From an uncultured Nocardioides sp. (GTDB taxonomy: Bacteria; Actinomycetota; Actinomycetes; Propionibacteriales; Nocardioidaceae), in contig CADCUM010000031.1 of assembly GCA_902805885.1 (NCBI GenBank), positions 1 to 46,554 of the forward strand: a stretch of DNA of 46,554 nt, in the 5' to 3' direction. The notes beneath the pieces were generated by a model. It had not been told where the DNA came from, searched no databases, and worked only from the letters and a program-made list of their open reading frames with translations. The position numbers were made by a program, and so were the translations under genes. Shown here one piece after another: positions 28,505-36,711 of this stretch (the stretch's first letter is position 1; each line of letters begins with the position of its first letter).

Positions 28505-30234
28505 CTCTGACCACCCTGATCCTGCTGCCCCTGGTGGGGGCGGTCGTCACGGCCTTCCTGCCGTCGCACGCCCTCGCCAAGCGCGTCGGCATGGGCTTCG
28601 GCGTCGCCACGCTGGCGGTGGGCGCCTACGCCGCCACCCGCTACGACGTCGGCGACGGCATGCAGCTCACCGAGACCCGCCCGTGGATCGAGGCCCTCGG
28701 CGTCCACTACGCCCTCGGCGTCGACGGGCTGGGCCTGCTCATGGTCCTGCTGACCGTCGTGCTCGTCCCGCTGGTGCTGCTCGCCGGCTGGCACGAGGCC
28801 GACGACCCGGGCAACGGCGGCAGCCGCTCGTTCTTCGCCTGGACCCTGGCGCTCGAGGCGCTGTCGCTGGCGGTGTTCACCGCCACCGACGTCTTCCTCT
28901 TCTACGTCGTCTTCGAGGCGACGCTCATCCCGGCGTACTTCCTCATCGGTGGCTTCGGCCGCGCCGGCCGGGGACGCGCAGCGACGAAGTTCCTCCTCTA
29001 CCAGCTCGCCGGCGGTCTGATCATGCTCGCCTCGGTGATCGGCCTGTACGTCGTCTCCGCCGACGCCGGGAACCCGAGCTTCCTGATCTCCGACCTCGCG
29101 GCGATCGAGATCGAGGAGACCACGCAGCGCTGGATCTTCGTCGGCTTCTTCATCGCCTTCGCGATCAAGGCGCCGATGTTCCCGGTCCACACCTGGCTGG
29201 CGGACACCACCGAGAAGGCGACCACCGGCACGTCGGTGCTGCTGGTCTGCATCCTCGACAAGATCGGCACGTTCGGCATGCTGCGGTTCTGCCTCGGCCT
29301 GCTGCCCGAGGCCTCCCAGTGGGCCACGCCCGTGGTGGTGGTGCTCGCCCTGATCTCGATCATCTACGGCGCCCTGGTCGCCATCGGGCAGGACGACGTG
29401 CTGCGCCTGATCGGACTCACGTCGCTGTCCCACTTCGGCTTCATCGTGCTCGGGATCTTCGTCTTCAGCTCCACGGGTGCGGCCGGCGCGATCCTCTACA
29501 TGGTCAACCACGGGATCGCCACGGCCCTGATGTTCCTGGTCGCGGGCTTCCTCATCCGGCGGACCGGCACGGCGTCCATCCGCGCGATGGGCGGCGGCGT
29601 CGAGAAGGCCGCGCCGATGCTGGCGGGCGCGTTCCTCATCGCCGCGCTCGCCGCGTGCGGCCTCCCCGGCCTCTCGCCGTTCGTCTCCGAGATGATGGTC
29701 ATCATCGCGGCGTTCGAGCACCACTGGCTGGCGGGGTCGGTGGCCGTGCTGGCCATCGTGCTGGCTGCGATCTACGCGCTCTGGCTCTACCAGCGCACCA
29801 TGACCGGACCGGGCCGCCTCGGCTCGGACGACGGGGTGCGCACCGGGTCCCACGACGCGACCGGCTCCCACGCCGAGTCCGGCACGGGCTCCCACGCCGT
29901 GTCCGGCACGGGCTCCCACGCCGTGTCCGGCACCGGCCCGCACGCTGCGACCGGCTCGCACGCGGTCTCCGGCACCGGCTCCCACGTCATGACCGACGCG
30001 GCGCCCGCGGCGAGCGCGACGGCGACCGCGACCGCGACCAGGGTCGCCGACCTCGACCGTCGTGAGGTGGGCGTCGTCGCGCCGCTGGTCCTGGGGCTGG
30101 TCCTCTTCGGCTTCTACCCGATGCCGTTGCTCGACGTGATCAATCCGACCGTCCGCGACACCCTCGGCCAGGTGGGGGTCACCGACTCCGAGCCGACCGT
30201 GGGCGAGGGCAGCACTGAGGGGGGTCACCCGTGA
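28501..30234 (+). CDS. nuoM: NADH-quinone oxidoreductase subunit M (NuoM) with a TGSH-repeat insertion
   Basis: Antiporter-like subunit, about 577 residues. Conserved parts are [40 protein letters not shown] (key Glu), [33 protein letters not shown] (Lys helix), [13 protein letters not shown] and [16 protein letters not shown]. Between two C-terminal helices, about residues 440-512, lies a polar insertion with seven TG[S/P]H units followed by Ala-Thr repeats; enteric NuoM has nothing like it. It overlaps nuoL and nuoN by 4 nt. Confidence 0.94.
   Translation: MTLTTLILLPLVGAVVTAFLPSHALAKRVGMGFGVATLAVGAYAATRYDVGDGMQLTETRPWIEALGVHYALGVDGLGLLMVLLTVVLVPLVLLAGWHEADDPGNGGSRSFFAWTLALEALSLAVFTATDVFLFYVVFEATLIPAYFLIGGFGRAGRGRAATKFLLYQLAGGLIMLASVIGLYVVSADAGNPSFLISDLAAIEIEETTQRWIFVGFFIAFAIKAPMFPVHTWLADTTEKATTGTSVLLVCILDKIGTFGMLRFCLGLLPEASQWATPVVVVLALISIIYGALVAIGQDDVLRLIGLTSLSHFGFIVLGIFVFSSTGAAGAILYMVNHGIATALMFLVAGFLIRRTGTASIRAMGGGVEKAAPMLAGAFLIAALAACGLPGLSPFVSEMMVIIAAFEHHWLAGSVAVLAIVLAAIYALWLYQRTMTGPGRLGSDDGVRTGSHDATGSHAESGTGSHAVSGTGSHAVSGTGPHAATGSHAVSGTGSHVMTDAAPAASATATATATRVADLDRREVGVVAPLVLGLVLFGFYPMPLLDVINPTVRDTLGQVGVTDSEPTVGEGSTEGGHP
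29842..29991 (+). repeat. In-frame TGSH minisatellite within nuoM
   Basis: Seven degenerate units beginning Thr-Gly-Ser/Pro-His ([22 protein letters not shown] twice, [20 protein letters not shown]). At DNA level the 24-nt period is clearest at 29890-29935. A short GCGACC-type hexamer run follows (about 30015-30040). Confidence 0.85.
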
Positions 30235-31823
30235 CCGAGTTCGTCAAGCCGTCCGTCGAGTACGCCGAGCTCTGGCCGTTGTTCCTGGTCTTCGGGCTCG
30301 CCTGCCTCGGCGTGGTCGTGGAGGCGTTCGCGCCCCGCGCGGCCCGCTACCCGGCGCAGGTGCTGCTCACCCTGGGCGGCCTGCTGGCCGCGCTGGTCGG
30401 CGTGGTCCTCGTCGCCCGGGACATCACCGTGCACGCCGAGGGGGCCGCCCGCGGCATCATCGCGATGGGCGGCACGCTGGCCGTCGACGGTCCCGCGCTC
30501 TTCATCTGGGGCCTCGTGCTGGCGCTGGCCCTGATGGGCACGCTGCTCTTCGCCGAGCGCCAGCTCGACGGCGGCGTCACGGCCTTCGCGGGCCAGGCCG
30601 CCGCGGTGCCGGGCACCGACGCGGAGACCCGGGCGCTGGCCGCCAACCGGGAGCACACCGAGGTCTACCCGCTGATGCTGTTCTCGGTCTTCGGCATGAT
30701 GATCTTCGCCTCGGCCAACGACCTGCTGACCATGTTCGTCGGCCTCGAGGTCCTCTCGCTCCCGCTCTACCTCCTCAGCGGGCTGGCCCGCCGCCGGCGC
30801 CTGCTCAGCCAGGAGGCCGCGCTGAAGTACTTCCTGCTCGGCGCGTTCTCCTCGGGGTTCTTCCTCTACGGCGTGGCGATGGTCTACGGCTTCGCCGGCT
30901 CGATGCAGTTCGCCGAGATCAACGAGGCCATCCGCAACAGCGTCGGCAACCGCGTCCTGCTCGTCGTCGGGATCGGCCTGCTGGCGGTCGGCCTGCTCTT
31001 CAAGGTGGGCGCGGCGCCGTTCCAGGCGTGGACGCCCGACGTCTACCAGGGCGCTCCCACCCCGGTCACCGCGTTCATGTCCGCGGCCACCAAGGTCGCG
31101 GCGTTCGGCGCGATCCTGCGGATCTTCTACGTCGCCTTCGGTGCCGACCGGTGGTCGTGGCAACCGATGCTGTGGATCATCGCGATCCTGTCGATGTTCG
31201 TCGGTGCGGCGCTGGCGATCACCCAGACCGACATGAAGCGGCTGCTGGCCTACTCCTCGGTCGCCCACACCGGCTTCATCCTCACCGGCGTCCTCGGCGT
31301 CCAGGCCGCCGGCGACCTGGCCGCCGGCGAGGTCACCTCGACCCAGGCCGTGCTGTTCTACCTCGCGACCTACGGCTTCATGACGCTGGCGGCCTTCGCC
31401 CTGGTCAGCCTGGTGCGCGACGCGGGCGGCGAGGTGTCGACGATCTCCCGCTGGGCGGGCCTCGGCAAGGAGTCGCCGATGGTGGCCGGTGCGTTCGCGT
31501 TCCTGCTGCTGGCGATGGCGGGCATCCCGCTCACCTCGGGCTTCGTCGGCAAGCTGGCCGTCTTCTCGGTCGCCCTGGCGGCGGGCGCCTGGCCGGTGGT
31601 GGTCGCAGCCGTGGTGGCCAGCATCGTCGCGGCGTTCCTCTACGTCCGGGTCATCAAGGTCATGTACTTCGACGAGCCGGTCGGCGACGGGCCCACCGTG
31701 GTCTATCCCTCGGTCCTCACCGCCACCGCCATCGCCGTCGGCGTCGCCGCGACGCTCGTGCTCGGCGTCCTCCCGGGCCCCCTCCTCGACCTCGCCGGCG
31801 TTGCGGGAGGATTCATCAGGTGA
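30231..31823 (+). CDS. nuoN: NADH-quinone oxidoreductase subunit N (NuoN)
   Basis: Third antiporter-like subunit, about 530 residues. It has NDLLTMFVGLEVLSLPLYLLSG with the key Glu, EAALKYFLLGAFSSGFFLYG, LLFKVGAAPFQAWTPDVYQGAPTPVTAFM (split: KVGAAPFQAWTPDVYQGAPT), MKRLLAYSSVAHTGFIL and GIPLTSGFVGKLAVF. GTG 30231 overlaps nuoM by 4 nt, and the stop overlaps the polyprenyl synthase gene by 4 nt. It is the last complex I subunit of the operon. Confidence 0.95.
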   Translation: MTEFVKPSVEYAELWPLFLVFGLACLGVVVEAFAPRAARYPAQVLLTLGGLLAALVGVVLVARDITVHAEGAARGIIAMGGTLAVDGPALFIWGLVLALALMGTLLFAERQLDGGVTAFAGQAAAVPGTDAETRALAANREHTEVYPLMLFSVFGMMIFASANDLLTMFVGLEVLSLPLYLLSGLARRRRLLSQEAALKYFLLGAFSSGFFLYGVAMVYGFAGSMQFAEINEAIRNSVGNRVLLVVGIGLLAVGLLFKVGAAPFQAWTPDVYQGAPTPVTAFMSAATKVAAFGAILRIFYVAFGADRWSWQPMLWIIAILSMFVGAALAITQTDMKRLLAYSSVAHTGFILTGVLGVQAAGDLAAGEVTSTQAVLFYLATYGFMTLAAFALVSLVRDAGGEVSTISRWAGLGKESPMVAGAFAFLLLAMAGIPLTSGFVGKLAVFSVALAAGAWPVVVAAVVASIVAAFLYVRVIKVMYFDEPVGDGPTVVYPSVLTATAIAVGVAATLVLGVLPGPLLDLAGVAGGFIR

Positions 31824-32839
31824 CCGCTGTCTCCACCCCCGGCCCCCAGGGCGGCCTCGCCCTGCCCGTCGTCGACGCCGCGCTCGAGGCGCGGCTGACG
31901 GAACGGCTGGCTGTGGTGGAGGAGATGCTGGCGGGCCACTGCCGGGGGCGGACGCCGTACGTCTCGCAGGCCGCCGCGCACCTGATGGCGGCGGGTGGCA
32001 AGCGGTTCCGGCCGCTGCTGGTGCTGCTCGCGGCGGAGACCGGCGACGACGCCGACGCCACCGAGGTGCTGACCGCGGCGTGCGTGGTGGAGCTGACGCA
32101 CGTGGCCTCGCTCTACCACGACGACGTCATGGACGAGGCGGCCCTGCGCCGGGGGGCCGACACGGCCAACGCCCGCTGGGACAACCACGTCGCGATCCTG
32201 ACGGGCGACTTCCTGTTCGGGCGGTCCTCGGAGCTGACGGCCGACCTCGGCCCGGAGGCGGTCCGGATCCAGGCGCAGACCTTCACACGGCTCGTCGAGG
32301 GCCAGATCCTGGAGACCGTGGAGCCCGCCCCCGGCGACGACGCGCTGGCCCACTACCTCGAGGTCGTCGCCGGCAAGACGGGCTCGCTCATCGCGACCTC
32401 CGCGAGGTACGGCGCGATGTTCGGCGGTGCCCGCCCCGAGGTGGTCGAGGCCCTGGACCGGTACGGCGAGATCGTCGGCTCCGCCTTCCAGCTCTCCGAC
32501 GACATCCTCGACGTGAGCTCGGAGTCGGTCGAGTCCGGCAAGACGCCGGGCACCGACCTGCGGGAGGGCGTGCCGACGCTGCCGGTGCTGATGGCCCGCA
32601 CGTCGACGGACCCGGCGGACGCGCGGCTGCTCGAGCTGCTCGACGCCGACCTGTCCGACGACGACCTGCACGCCGAGGCGCTCGACCTGCTCCGCAAGCA
32701 CCCGGCGATGGCGCAGGCCCGCGACTACGTCGTCGCGCGCGCCACCGAGGCCAAGGCCCTCCTCGAGGTGCTCGACGAGGGCCCCGTGCGCACCGCGCTC
32801 GAGTCCTTCGCCGACGCTGTCGCGACGCGCTCCTCCTGA
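31820..32839 (+). CDS. Polyprenyl diphosphate synthase (trans, long chain)
   Basis: Isoprenoid elongating enzyme, about 339 residues. Both Asp-rich motifs are present: the first is VASLYHDDVMDEAALRRG (DDxxD) near residue 95 and the second QLSDDILDVS near 235. GGKRFRPLLVLLAA (diphosphate-binding Arg) and VAGKTGSLIATSARYGA also fit. Aromatic or bulky residues just before the first motif set product length and cannot be judged reliably by eye; a menaquinone-tail length is inferred from context. GTG 31820 overlaps nuoN by 4 nt, so it is translated with complex I and falls under the same promoter and possible Rex control. Confidence 0.92.
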   Translation: MTAVSTPGPQGGLALPVVDAALEARLTERLAVVEEMLAGHCRGRTPYVSQAAAHLMAAGGKRFRPLLVLLAAETGDDADATEVLTAACVVELTHVASLYHDDVMDEAALRRGADTANARWDNHVAILTGDFLFGRSSELTADLGPEAVRIQAQTFTRLVEGQILETVEPAPGDDALAHYLEVVAGKTGSLIATSARYGAMFGGARPEVVEALDRYGEIVGSAFQLSDDILDVSSESVESGKTPGTDLREGVPTLPVLMARTSTDPADARLLELLDADLSDDDLHAEALDLLRKHPAMAQARDYVVARATEAKALLEVLDEGPVRTALESFADAVATRSS

Positions 32840-32859
32840 GCGGGGCGCAGGCGATCGAA

Positions 32860-32874
32860 GCGGGAGATCCCCGC
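32860..32874 (+). terminator. Small hairpin after the polyprenyl synthase gene
   Basis: GCGGG-AGATC-CCCGC, 5-bp stem, 20 nt after the stop. Weak on its own, but placed where the nuo operon should end. Confidence 0.35.
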
Positions 32875-33317
32875 CTGCTGGGCCGCGGCTACCGAGCGGA
32901 CGGACTCGGGATCGCCCTGCCGCCCCGCCACTGGTCCCGGCTCCAGATGGAGCCCGGCTCGGCGAAGGCCTCCGGCGTCGACGTACGCCGAGCCCCTCAC
33001 CCGGCGAGTACGAAGCCAGCGTCTCGTGCGGGTCCTCCAGTCGCTTTCGGGAGTGCGCCTGCGACACTCCGACGATGGGAGCGCGAAGACGGGTGAGCGT
33101 CGGTGCCGCCGCCATCGCGGCTGTCGGTGCCTCGTCGGCGTGTGGCCGCACGGCACCGAGGTGACGGACAGCAGGCCGCTGACCATCGACCTTCCCGATG
33201 TGCGCGAGCATTCCGCCCGACTGCGACGACGGCGAGGTCTGGCTCGCCTCCTGAGGCCGGGACGGTCGGAGCCCGTCGACTCCAGCGCACGGATCCCGCG
33301 GGGCGCCTGGCCCAGGA
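32875..33317. other. Gene-poor stretch between the nuo operon and the accessory islet
   Basis: About 440 nt with no convincing full gene. Contents seen are one 29-codon frame with a lipoprotein-like signal (33075-33164) and frame-shifted fragments after it, such as VTDSRPLTIDLPD and PPDCDDGEVWLAS, in two other plus frames. Together they look like a decayed small lipoprotein gene. No tRNA, insertion-sequence ends or attachment site recognised. Confidence 0.4.
33075..33164 (+). pseudogene. Orphan lipoprotein signal peptide (29 codons), probable gene remnant
   Basis: ATG 33075 gives MGARRRVSVGAAAIAAVGAS then SACGRTAPR and stop. It has a positively charged start, a hydrophobic core and a lipobox-like SSAC, but no mature domain. 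Protein-like text continues out of frame, suggesting at least two frameshifts. Confidence 0.35.
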
Positions 33318-33719
33318 TCAGAACACCTGAGCGTGGAGAGCGCCCGCATAGTCGACGGCCGCCTGCACCCGAACCGCCTGCACGCCCCCGAGCTCGTGGA
33401 TCGGAGCCCACCGGAAGTCGCTGTGCTCCTCGGAGAGCTGTATGTCGGTGCCGCCGGGGAGGCGGCAACGGAAGATGCCGACCTGCGATTCGAACTCGCT
33501 GTGGTAGTACCACCCCGTCAGCGCGCCGATCTCCACCTCGACGCCGAGCTCCTCACGACACTCCCGGCCCAGAGCAGCCAAGATCGTTTCTCCCGGCTCC
33601 ACGGCACCTCCAGGCAGGCCCCATCGGTGATCGCCGTACGACTGCCGCAGGAGGAGCCCGGTCAGAGGTTCCGCGCGAACGCCGACAGCATGTCGAAGTC
33701 GGTTGCCCCGAGTCCGAGC
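33318..33719 (-). pseudogene. Nudix hydrolase, N-terminally incomplete or lacking a recognisable start
   Basis: The Nudix box is perfect: GAVEPGETILAALGRECREE followed by LGV (G-x5-E-x7-RE-x-x-EE-x-G). Upstream in the same frame comes LLLRQSYGDHRWGLPGG, the normal preceding strand, and downstream RWAPIHELGG and the C-terminal helix, so the fold is largely present. The frame is open from 33719, but no ATG, GTG or TTG lies before the Nudix box. The only GTG (33602) is inside the box and cannot be the true start. The upstream part overlaps the 3' end of the HAD-like gene. Either the first strand was lost, there is an indel or sequencing error, or a rare start such as CTG 33665 is used. Confidence 0.65.
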
Positions 33720-34174
33720 TCAGCCGGTACTCGATGCGCAAGATGTGGCGTTGCCACGACATCGGCGAGCCACCGTCGGGTCGAGCGGTTGATCTCGTCA
33801 TCGAACCAGGCGAATGGGCGCTCGCCAACCCACTCCACGATCCGCTCCGTCTTCCAGCTACGGCGGATCATCCGATCGCTGCGCGGCGGCAGGTCCACCA
33901 CGCGGAGGTCCGTAGGAAGCCCGAGGATCGGCGAGATGAGGCGGTTCGCCTCTGCGCCCCACGTAGTGGCCCACGCCAGCTCGTACAGCGAGGAGAGCTC
34001 GCGAAGCTGCCTGCCGTGCTCCGGGTTCAGCGCCACGGTGTAGGTCTGGTCGCCCGCTGGTGTGAGCTCGTGGAACTGGTAGCCGTCCGCGGCAGTCAGC
34101 TGTGCGAACCAGGGGGCTCGAAACGGGTTCATCGGCCCGTCCACGTCCATCAGCAGCATCGGCCTCACTCGCAC
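33662..34174 (-). CDS. HAD-superfamily-like hydrolase
   Basis: About 170 residues. Motif I is MLLMDVDGPMNPF (DxDG). A WATTW segment sits where motif II Thr/Ser belongs, WKTERIVEWV provides the motif III Lys, and FAWFDDEI is the acidic motif IV. This spacing fits small cap-less HAD phosphatase-like proteins common in actinobacteria. The start may be GTG 34174 or ATG 34159, the latter having GTGAGG just upstream. The substrate is unknown. It lies downstream of the PLP enzyme on the same strand and overlaps the Nudix frame. Confidence 0.7.
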   Translation of the reverse strand: MRVRPMLLMDVDGPMNPFRAPWFAQLTAADGYQFHELTPAGDQTYTVALNPEHGRQLRELSSLYELAWATTWGAEANRLISPILGLPTDLRVVDLPPRSDRMIRRSWKTERIVEWVGERPFAWFDDEINRSTRRWLADVVATPHLAHRVPAELGLGATDFDMLSAFARNL

Positions 34175-34252
34175 AGTCTCTCGTGCAGAACCCGCGGCCC
34201 TGCTCGCCGGCGATCAACCACCACCAGCGGATCTGCCTGAGGCCAGCTGTCA

Positions 34253-35452
34253 CTATCGGGACAGTGTGGTGAGGGCTTCTGCCAGCACCCTGAGATCGCG
34301 GGCGGTGTTGTAACCGTGGAGCGACACCCGGATGCCGCCCGCCCGAGAGCTCGTGAACACGCCGTGCTCCTTCGCGAGCGCGGCCTGCACCTTGGAGCCA
34401 GGCGCGTTCGGGTGCCGCAGCGACACGATGTGGTGGCTCGCTGCGACATCGCTCAGCGGTCGGAACGGACGCCACCCGGCCGGGACCACCAGGTCCATCA
34501 GTTCGTAGGCGAGCCCGCGGGAGTGCTCCGCCAAGGTGTGCATGCCGATCCCGTTGAGCATGTCCAGGGACTGCTGGAGGCCGACCGCTGAGGCGTAGGA
34601 CATGGTGGACAACTCGTACCGGCGGGCGCCCTCGGCGAGGCGGAGCTGTGTGGCGTCGAAGTCGAAGGGGTCGTCGACTCCCATCCAGCCGATGACTGGG
34701 GGCACCGTCACGCTCAGCTCCTCGCTCAAGGCAGCGAGTGCCACTCCGCCGTGCGCGGACAACCACTTGTAGCCGCTGCACACCATCGCATCGACACCCG
34801 AGGTGCGCATGCTGACCGGTGCAGCGCCTGCCAGCTGCGTGACGTCTGCGACGACGCGGGCACCGACGGCATGCGCCGCCGCCGCCACGGCTTCCATGTC
34901 GACCGCGGTGCCGGTCGAGTACTGCACCGCACTGACGCACACGACGGCGGTGCGGTCGCCGATGGCCGCGACGAGCTGTTCGGTGAGGTCGGTCGCGGGC
35001 TCGTCCTCGACCCAGCGGAGCACGGGTGCGACGGCGGCGAACGTTCGATCGGCGGCGGCGAGCCAGGGGTAGGTGACGCTCGGGAAGTCCGTGGTCACCA
35101 GCACGACCTCGGGGGCATCCTCGGTCAGATCGGCGGCCAGCACGGCTGCGACCTGCCCGATTGCCTCGCTCGCGCCGCCCAGGACTGCGATAGAGGTCTG
35201 CGGGGCGTCGAGCAGCTCCGCGGCCGCCGTACGCACCCCGTCGAGGACCTGTGTCTCGTCCTGGTCGGACAGATGGACGTTGCCGTGCTGCCCGACGTCG
35301 TGGAGGAACGTCGACATGGCCTGGATGGAGGTGCGTGGCACGAGCCCCAGGGAAGCCTGGTTGAGGTAGGTGCACTCGTCCAGGGCCGCGTACTCTCCGC
35401 GAGCAAGCGGCGAGCTCGAGCCTTCGGTCGGCGGCGGCGGTGCCGCGGTCAT
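34253..35452 (-). CDS. Class V aminotransferase-fold PLP enzyme
   Basis: About 399 residues. It opens YLNQASLGLVPR, as in cysteine-desulfurase/isopenicillin-epimerase-like enzymes. VLGGASEAIGQVAAVLAA fits the cofactor-phosphate helix, VVCVSAVQYSTGTAVD and VVADVTQLAGA hold the cofactor Asp and Gln, and the Schiff-base Lys is in AMVCSGYKWLSAHGG. The C-terminal Arg region is GIRVSLHGYNTARDL. No desulfurase active-site Cys loop is apparent. The exact reaction is unknown; C-S lyase, epimerase or racemase roles are all possible. ATG 35452 overlaps a short upstream ORF by 4 nt, and no SD is visible directly before it. Confidence 0.75.
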   Translation of the reverse strand: MTAAPPPPTEGSSSPLARGEYAALDECTYLNQASLGLVPRTSIQAMSTFLHDVGQHGNVHLSDQDETQVLDGVRTAAAELLDAPQTSIAVLGGASEAIGQVAAVLAADLTEDAPEVVLVTTDFPSVTYPWLAAADRTFAAVAPVLRWVEDEPATDLTEQLVAAIGDRTAVVCVSAVQYSTGTAVDMEAVAAAAHAVGARVVADVTQLAGAAPVSMRTSGVDAMVCSGYKWLSAHGGVALAALSEELSVTVPPVIGWMGVDDPFDFDATQLRLAEGARRYELSTMSYASAVGLQQSLDMLNGIGMHTLAEHSRGLAYELMDLVVPAGWRPFRPLSDVAASHHIVSLRHPNAPGSKVQAALAKEHGVFTSSRAGGIRVSLHGYNTARDLRVLAEALTTLSR

Positions 35453-35499
35453 CGGACGGCGCCGAGGTGAACGAGGACGGCCGGGGGCAGGCGGCGCAT
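35449..35499 (-). CDS. 16-codon upstream ORF / possible leader peptide coupled to the PLP gene
   Basis: ATG 35499 encodes MRRLPPAVLVHLGAVR and ends at TGA 35451-35449, overlapping the PLP gene's ATG by 4 nt (ATGA). It has the best Shine-Dalgarno of this islet, AAGGAG at 35512-35507 with 7-nt spacing, whereas the PLP gene has none. This indicates a translated leader that delivers ribosomes to the PLP enzyme. It lacks runs of a single amino acid, so an attenuation sensor is not evident. Confidence 0.5.
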   Translation of the reverse strand: MRRLPPAVLVHLGAVR

Positions 35500-35615
35500 G
35501 TCAGGACTCCTTGGTGACTCGTGACGGCGGAGCGGTGCAGCCGCACGGTGGGTCCGGTGCGGCGGAAGGGCGTGGGCATCGCGACAGTCCGTCGAACGAC
35601 ACGTGTGCCGGGGCC

Positions 35616-35933
35616 TCAGATCGCCCGCAACCCGGCGGTCACCAGGACTGCCACGACGACGCACAGCACCAGTGAACAGCGTCGCCAAAGCATCAACGCG
35701 GCTATGACGACCCCCACGGTGTGGGCACCCACCGACCACGAGCGTCCGGCGGCCAACAACGAGGTCACGACCAGCGCGCTGAGAAGCGTCGGCGCCATCA
35801 GCACGGTCACGCGGGAGAACCATGGCGGCAGAGCCCGGCCACCGAGGAGTACCGGCCCCATCGCCTTGATCAGCGCAGTCAGTGCGGCAAGGCCGAGGAT
35901 CAGCCCCCAGACCTGCGTGTAGGTCAGCGTCAC
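35616..35933 (-). CDS. azlD: AzlD-family small membrane subunit
   Basis: About 105 residues with four hydrophobic segments. TALIKAMGPVLLGGRALPPWFSRVTVLMAPTLLSALVV (shown to place the conserved GP...G..LP.W and P) is the AzlD signature. It works with AzlC in export of branched-chain or other amino acids. ATG 35933 overlaps the azlC stop by 4 nt. Followed by about 115 nt before the leader ORF of the PLP gene. Confidence 0.85.
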   Translation of the reverse strand: MTLTYTQVWGLILGLAALTALIKAMGPVLLGGRALPPWFSRVTVLMAPTLLSALVVTSLLAAGRSWSVGAHTVGVVIAALMLWRRCSLVLCVVVAVLVTAGLRAI

Positions 35934-36613
35934 CTCGACCTCCGCACCAGGCCCATGAGTGCCACGGTGCTCGCAGCCAGGATCGGGACGCCCGGAGGAC
36001 TGACAGGCACCAGAGCGAGCGCGACGAGGCCGCCGCCGAAAGCCGCCCAGCGAGAGGTCGCGTCCCGCAGTTCCGTGATCAGGAGCGAAAGGAAGAACAC
36101 GGGGTAGATCGCGTCGAGGCCGAGCCGGTGCGTGTCACCGAGAGCGTTGCCGAAGGTCGCGCCGACGATCGAGCCGAGAGTCCAGGTGACGTACTGCGGA
36201 AGCGTCGTGCCGAACAGGAGCCACCGGTTGAAGGTGCCGTCGCCGCGATTGGCGAGCGCCCACGAGGAGTCGACGACGGCCTGCCCTTGCGCGGCGCGCT
36301 TCACAGGGCCGCCCGGCAACGATGGCGCGACGGCGATGCCCATGGCCAGGAAGCGAGCATTCATCAGGCTCCCTGCCGTCAAGGCAGCGACGATGCCGCC
36401 TCCGACCGTGATCACGGACAACGCGGCGAACTGCGCCGAGCCCGCAAAGACGACCATCCCGGTGACGCTGGCCTGCGCGACGCTGAATCCCGCCTGGCGT
36501 GCCAGCACACCGAAGGAGACGCTCAACAGGAAGCCCACCACCGCGAAGGGGACGCCCAACCTCACACCCCGGAGAAACGCTTCCCGCGCACCCTCTTCTC
36601 CCGCTGCGGCCAC
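35930..36613 (-). CDS. azlC: AzlC-family amino-acid exporter, large subunit
   Basis: About 227 residues. It has GVLARQAGFSVAQASVTGMVVFAGSAQFAA, SLMNARFLAMG (family signature SxxNxRxxxM) and several further helices ending LMGLVRRSR. Paired with azlD by a 4-nt overlap. GTG 36613 is set by TAGCCT 6 nt upstream. The substrate in this strain is unknown; nearby PLP chemistry could supply an amino acid to export (inference). Confidence 0.88.
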   Translation of the reverse strand: MAAAGEEGAREAFLRGVRLGVPFAVVGFLLSVSFGVLARQAGFSVAQASVTGMVVFAGSAQFAALSVITVGGGIVAALTAGSLMNARFLAMGIAVAPSLPGGPVKRAAQGQAVVDSSWALANRGDGTFNRWLLFGTTLPQYVTWTLGSIVGATFGNALGDTHRLGLDAIYPVFFLSLLITELRDATSRWAAFGGGLVALALVPVSPPGVPILAASTVALMGLVRRSR

Positions 36614-36619
36614 CGGTGC

Positions 36620-36625
36620 AGGCTA
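36620..36625 (-). promoter_or_regulatory. -10 box TAGCCT for leaderless azlC
   Basis: Minus-strand TANNNT element exactly 6 nt before GTG 36613. Confidence 0.6.
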
Positions 36626-36711
36626 ACAACGCACGTGGACCCCAGAGGGGGACGCTCTCGGCCGGACCCCGACCGGCCACACCCACCTCGATCGCCGTGC
36701 CCGGCGAGGGC

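Noticed and set aside
32725..33513. 262-codon minus-strand frame across the end of the polyprenyl synthase gene and the gene-poor stretch
   Set aside because: Arg/Gly-rich, no recognisable domain, and it overlaps the synthase and Nudix frames in a third phase.
33600..33602. GTG 33602 as the start of a 94-residue Nudix protein
   Set aside because: The invariant Gly-Gly of the Nudix box and the preceding conserved strand lie upstream of it in the same frame.
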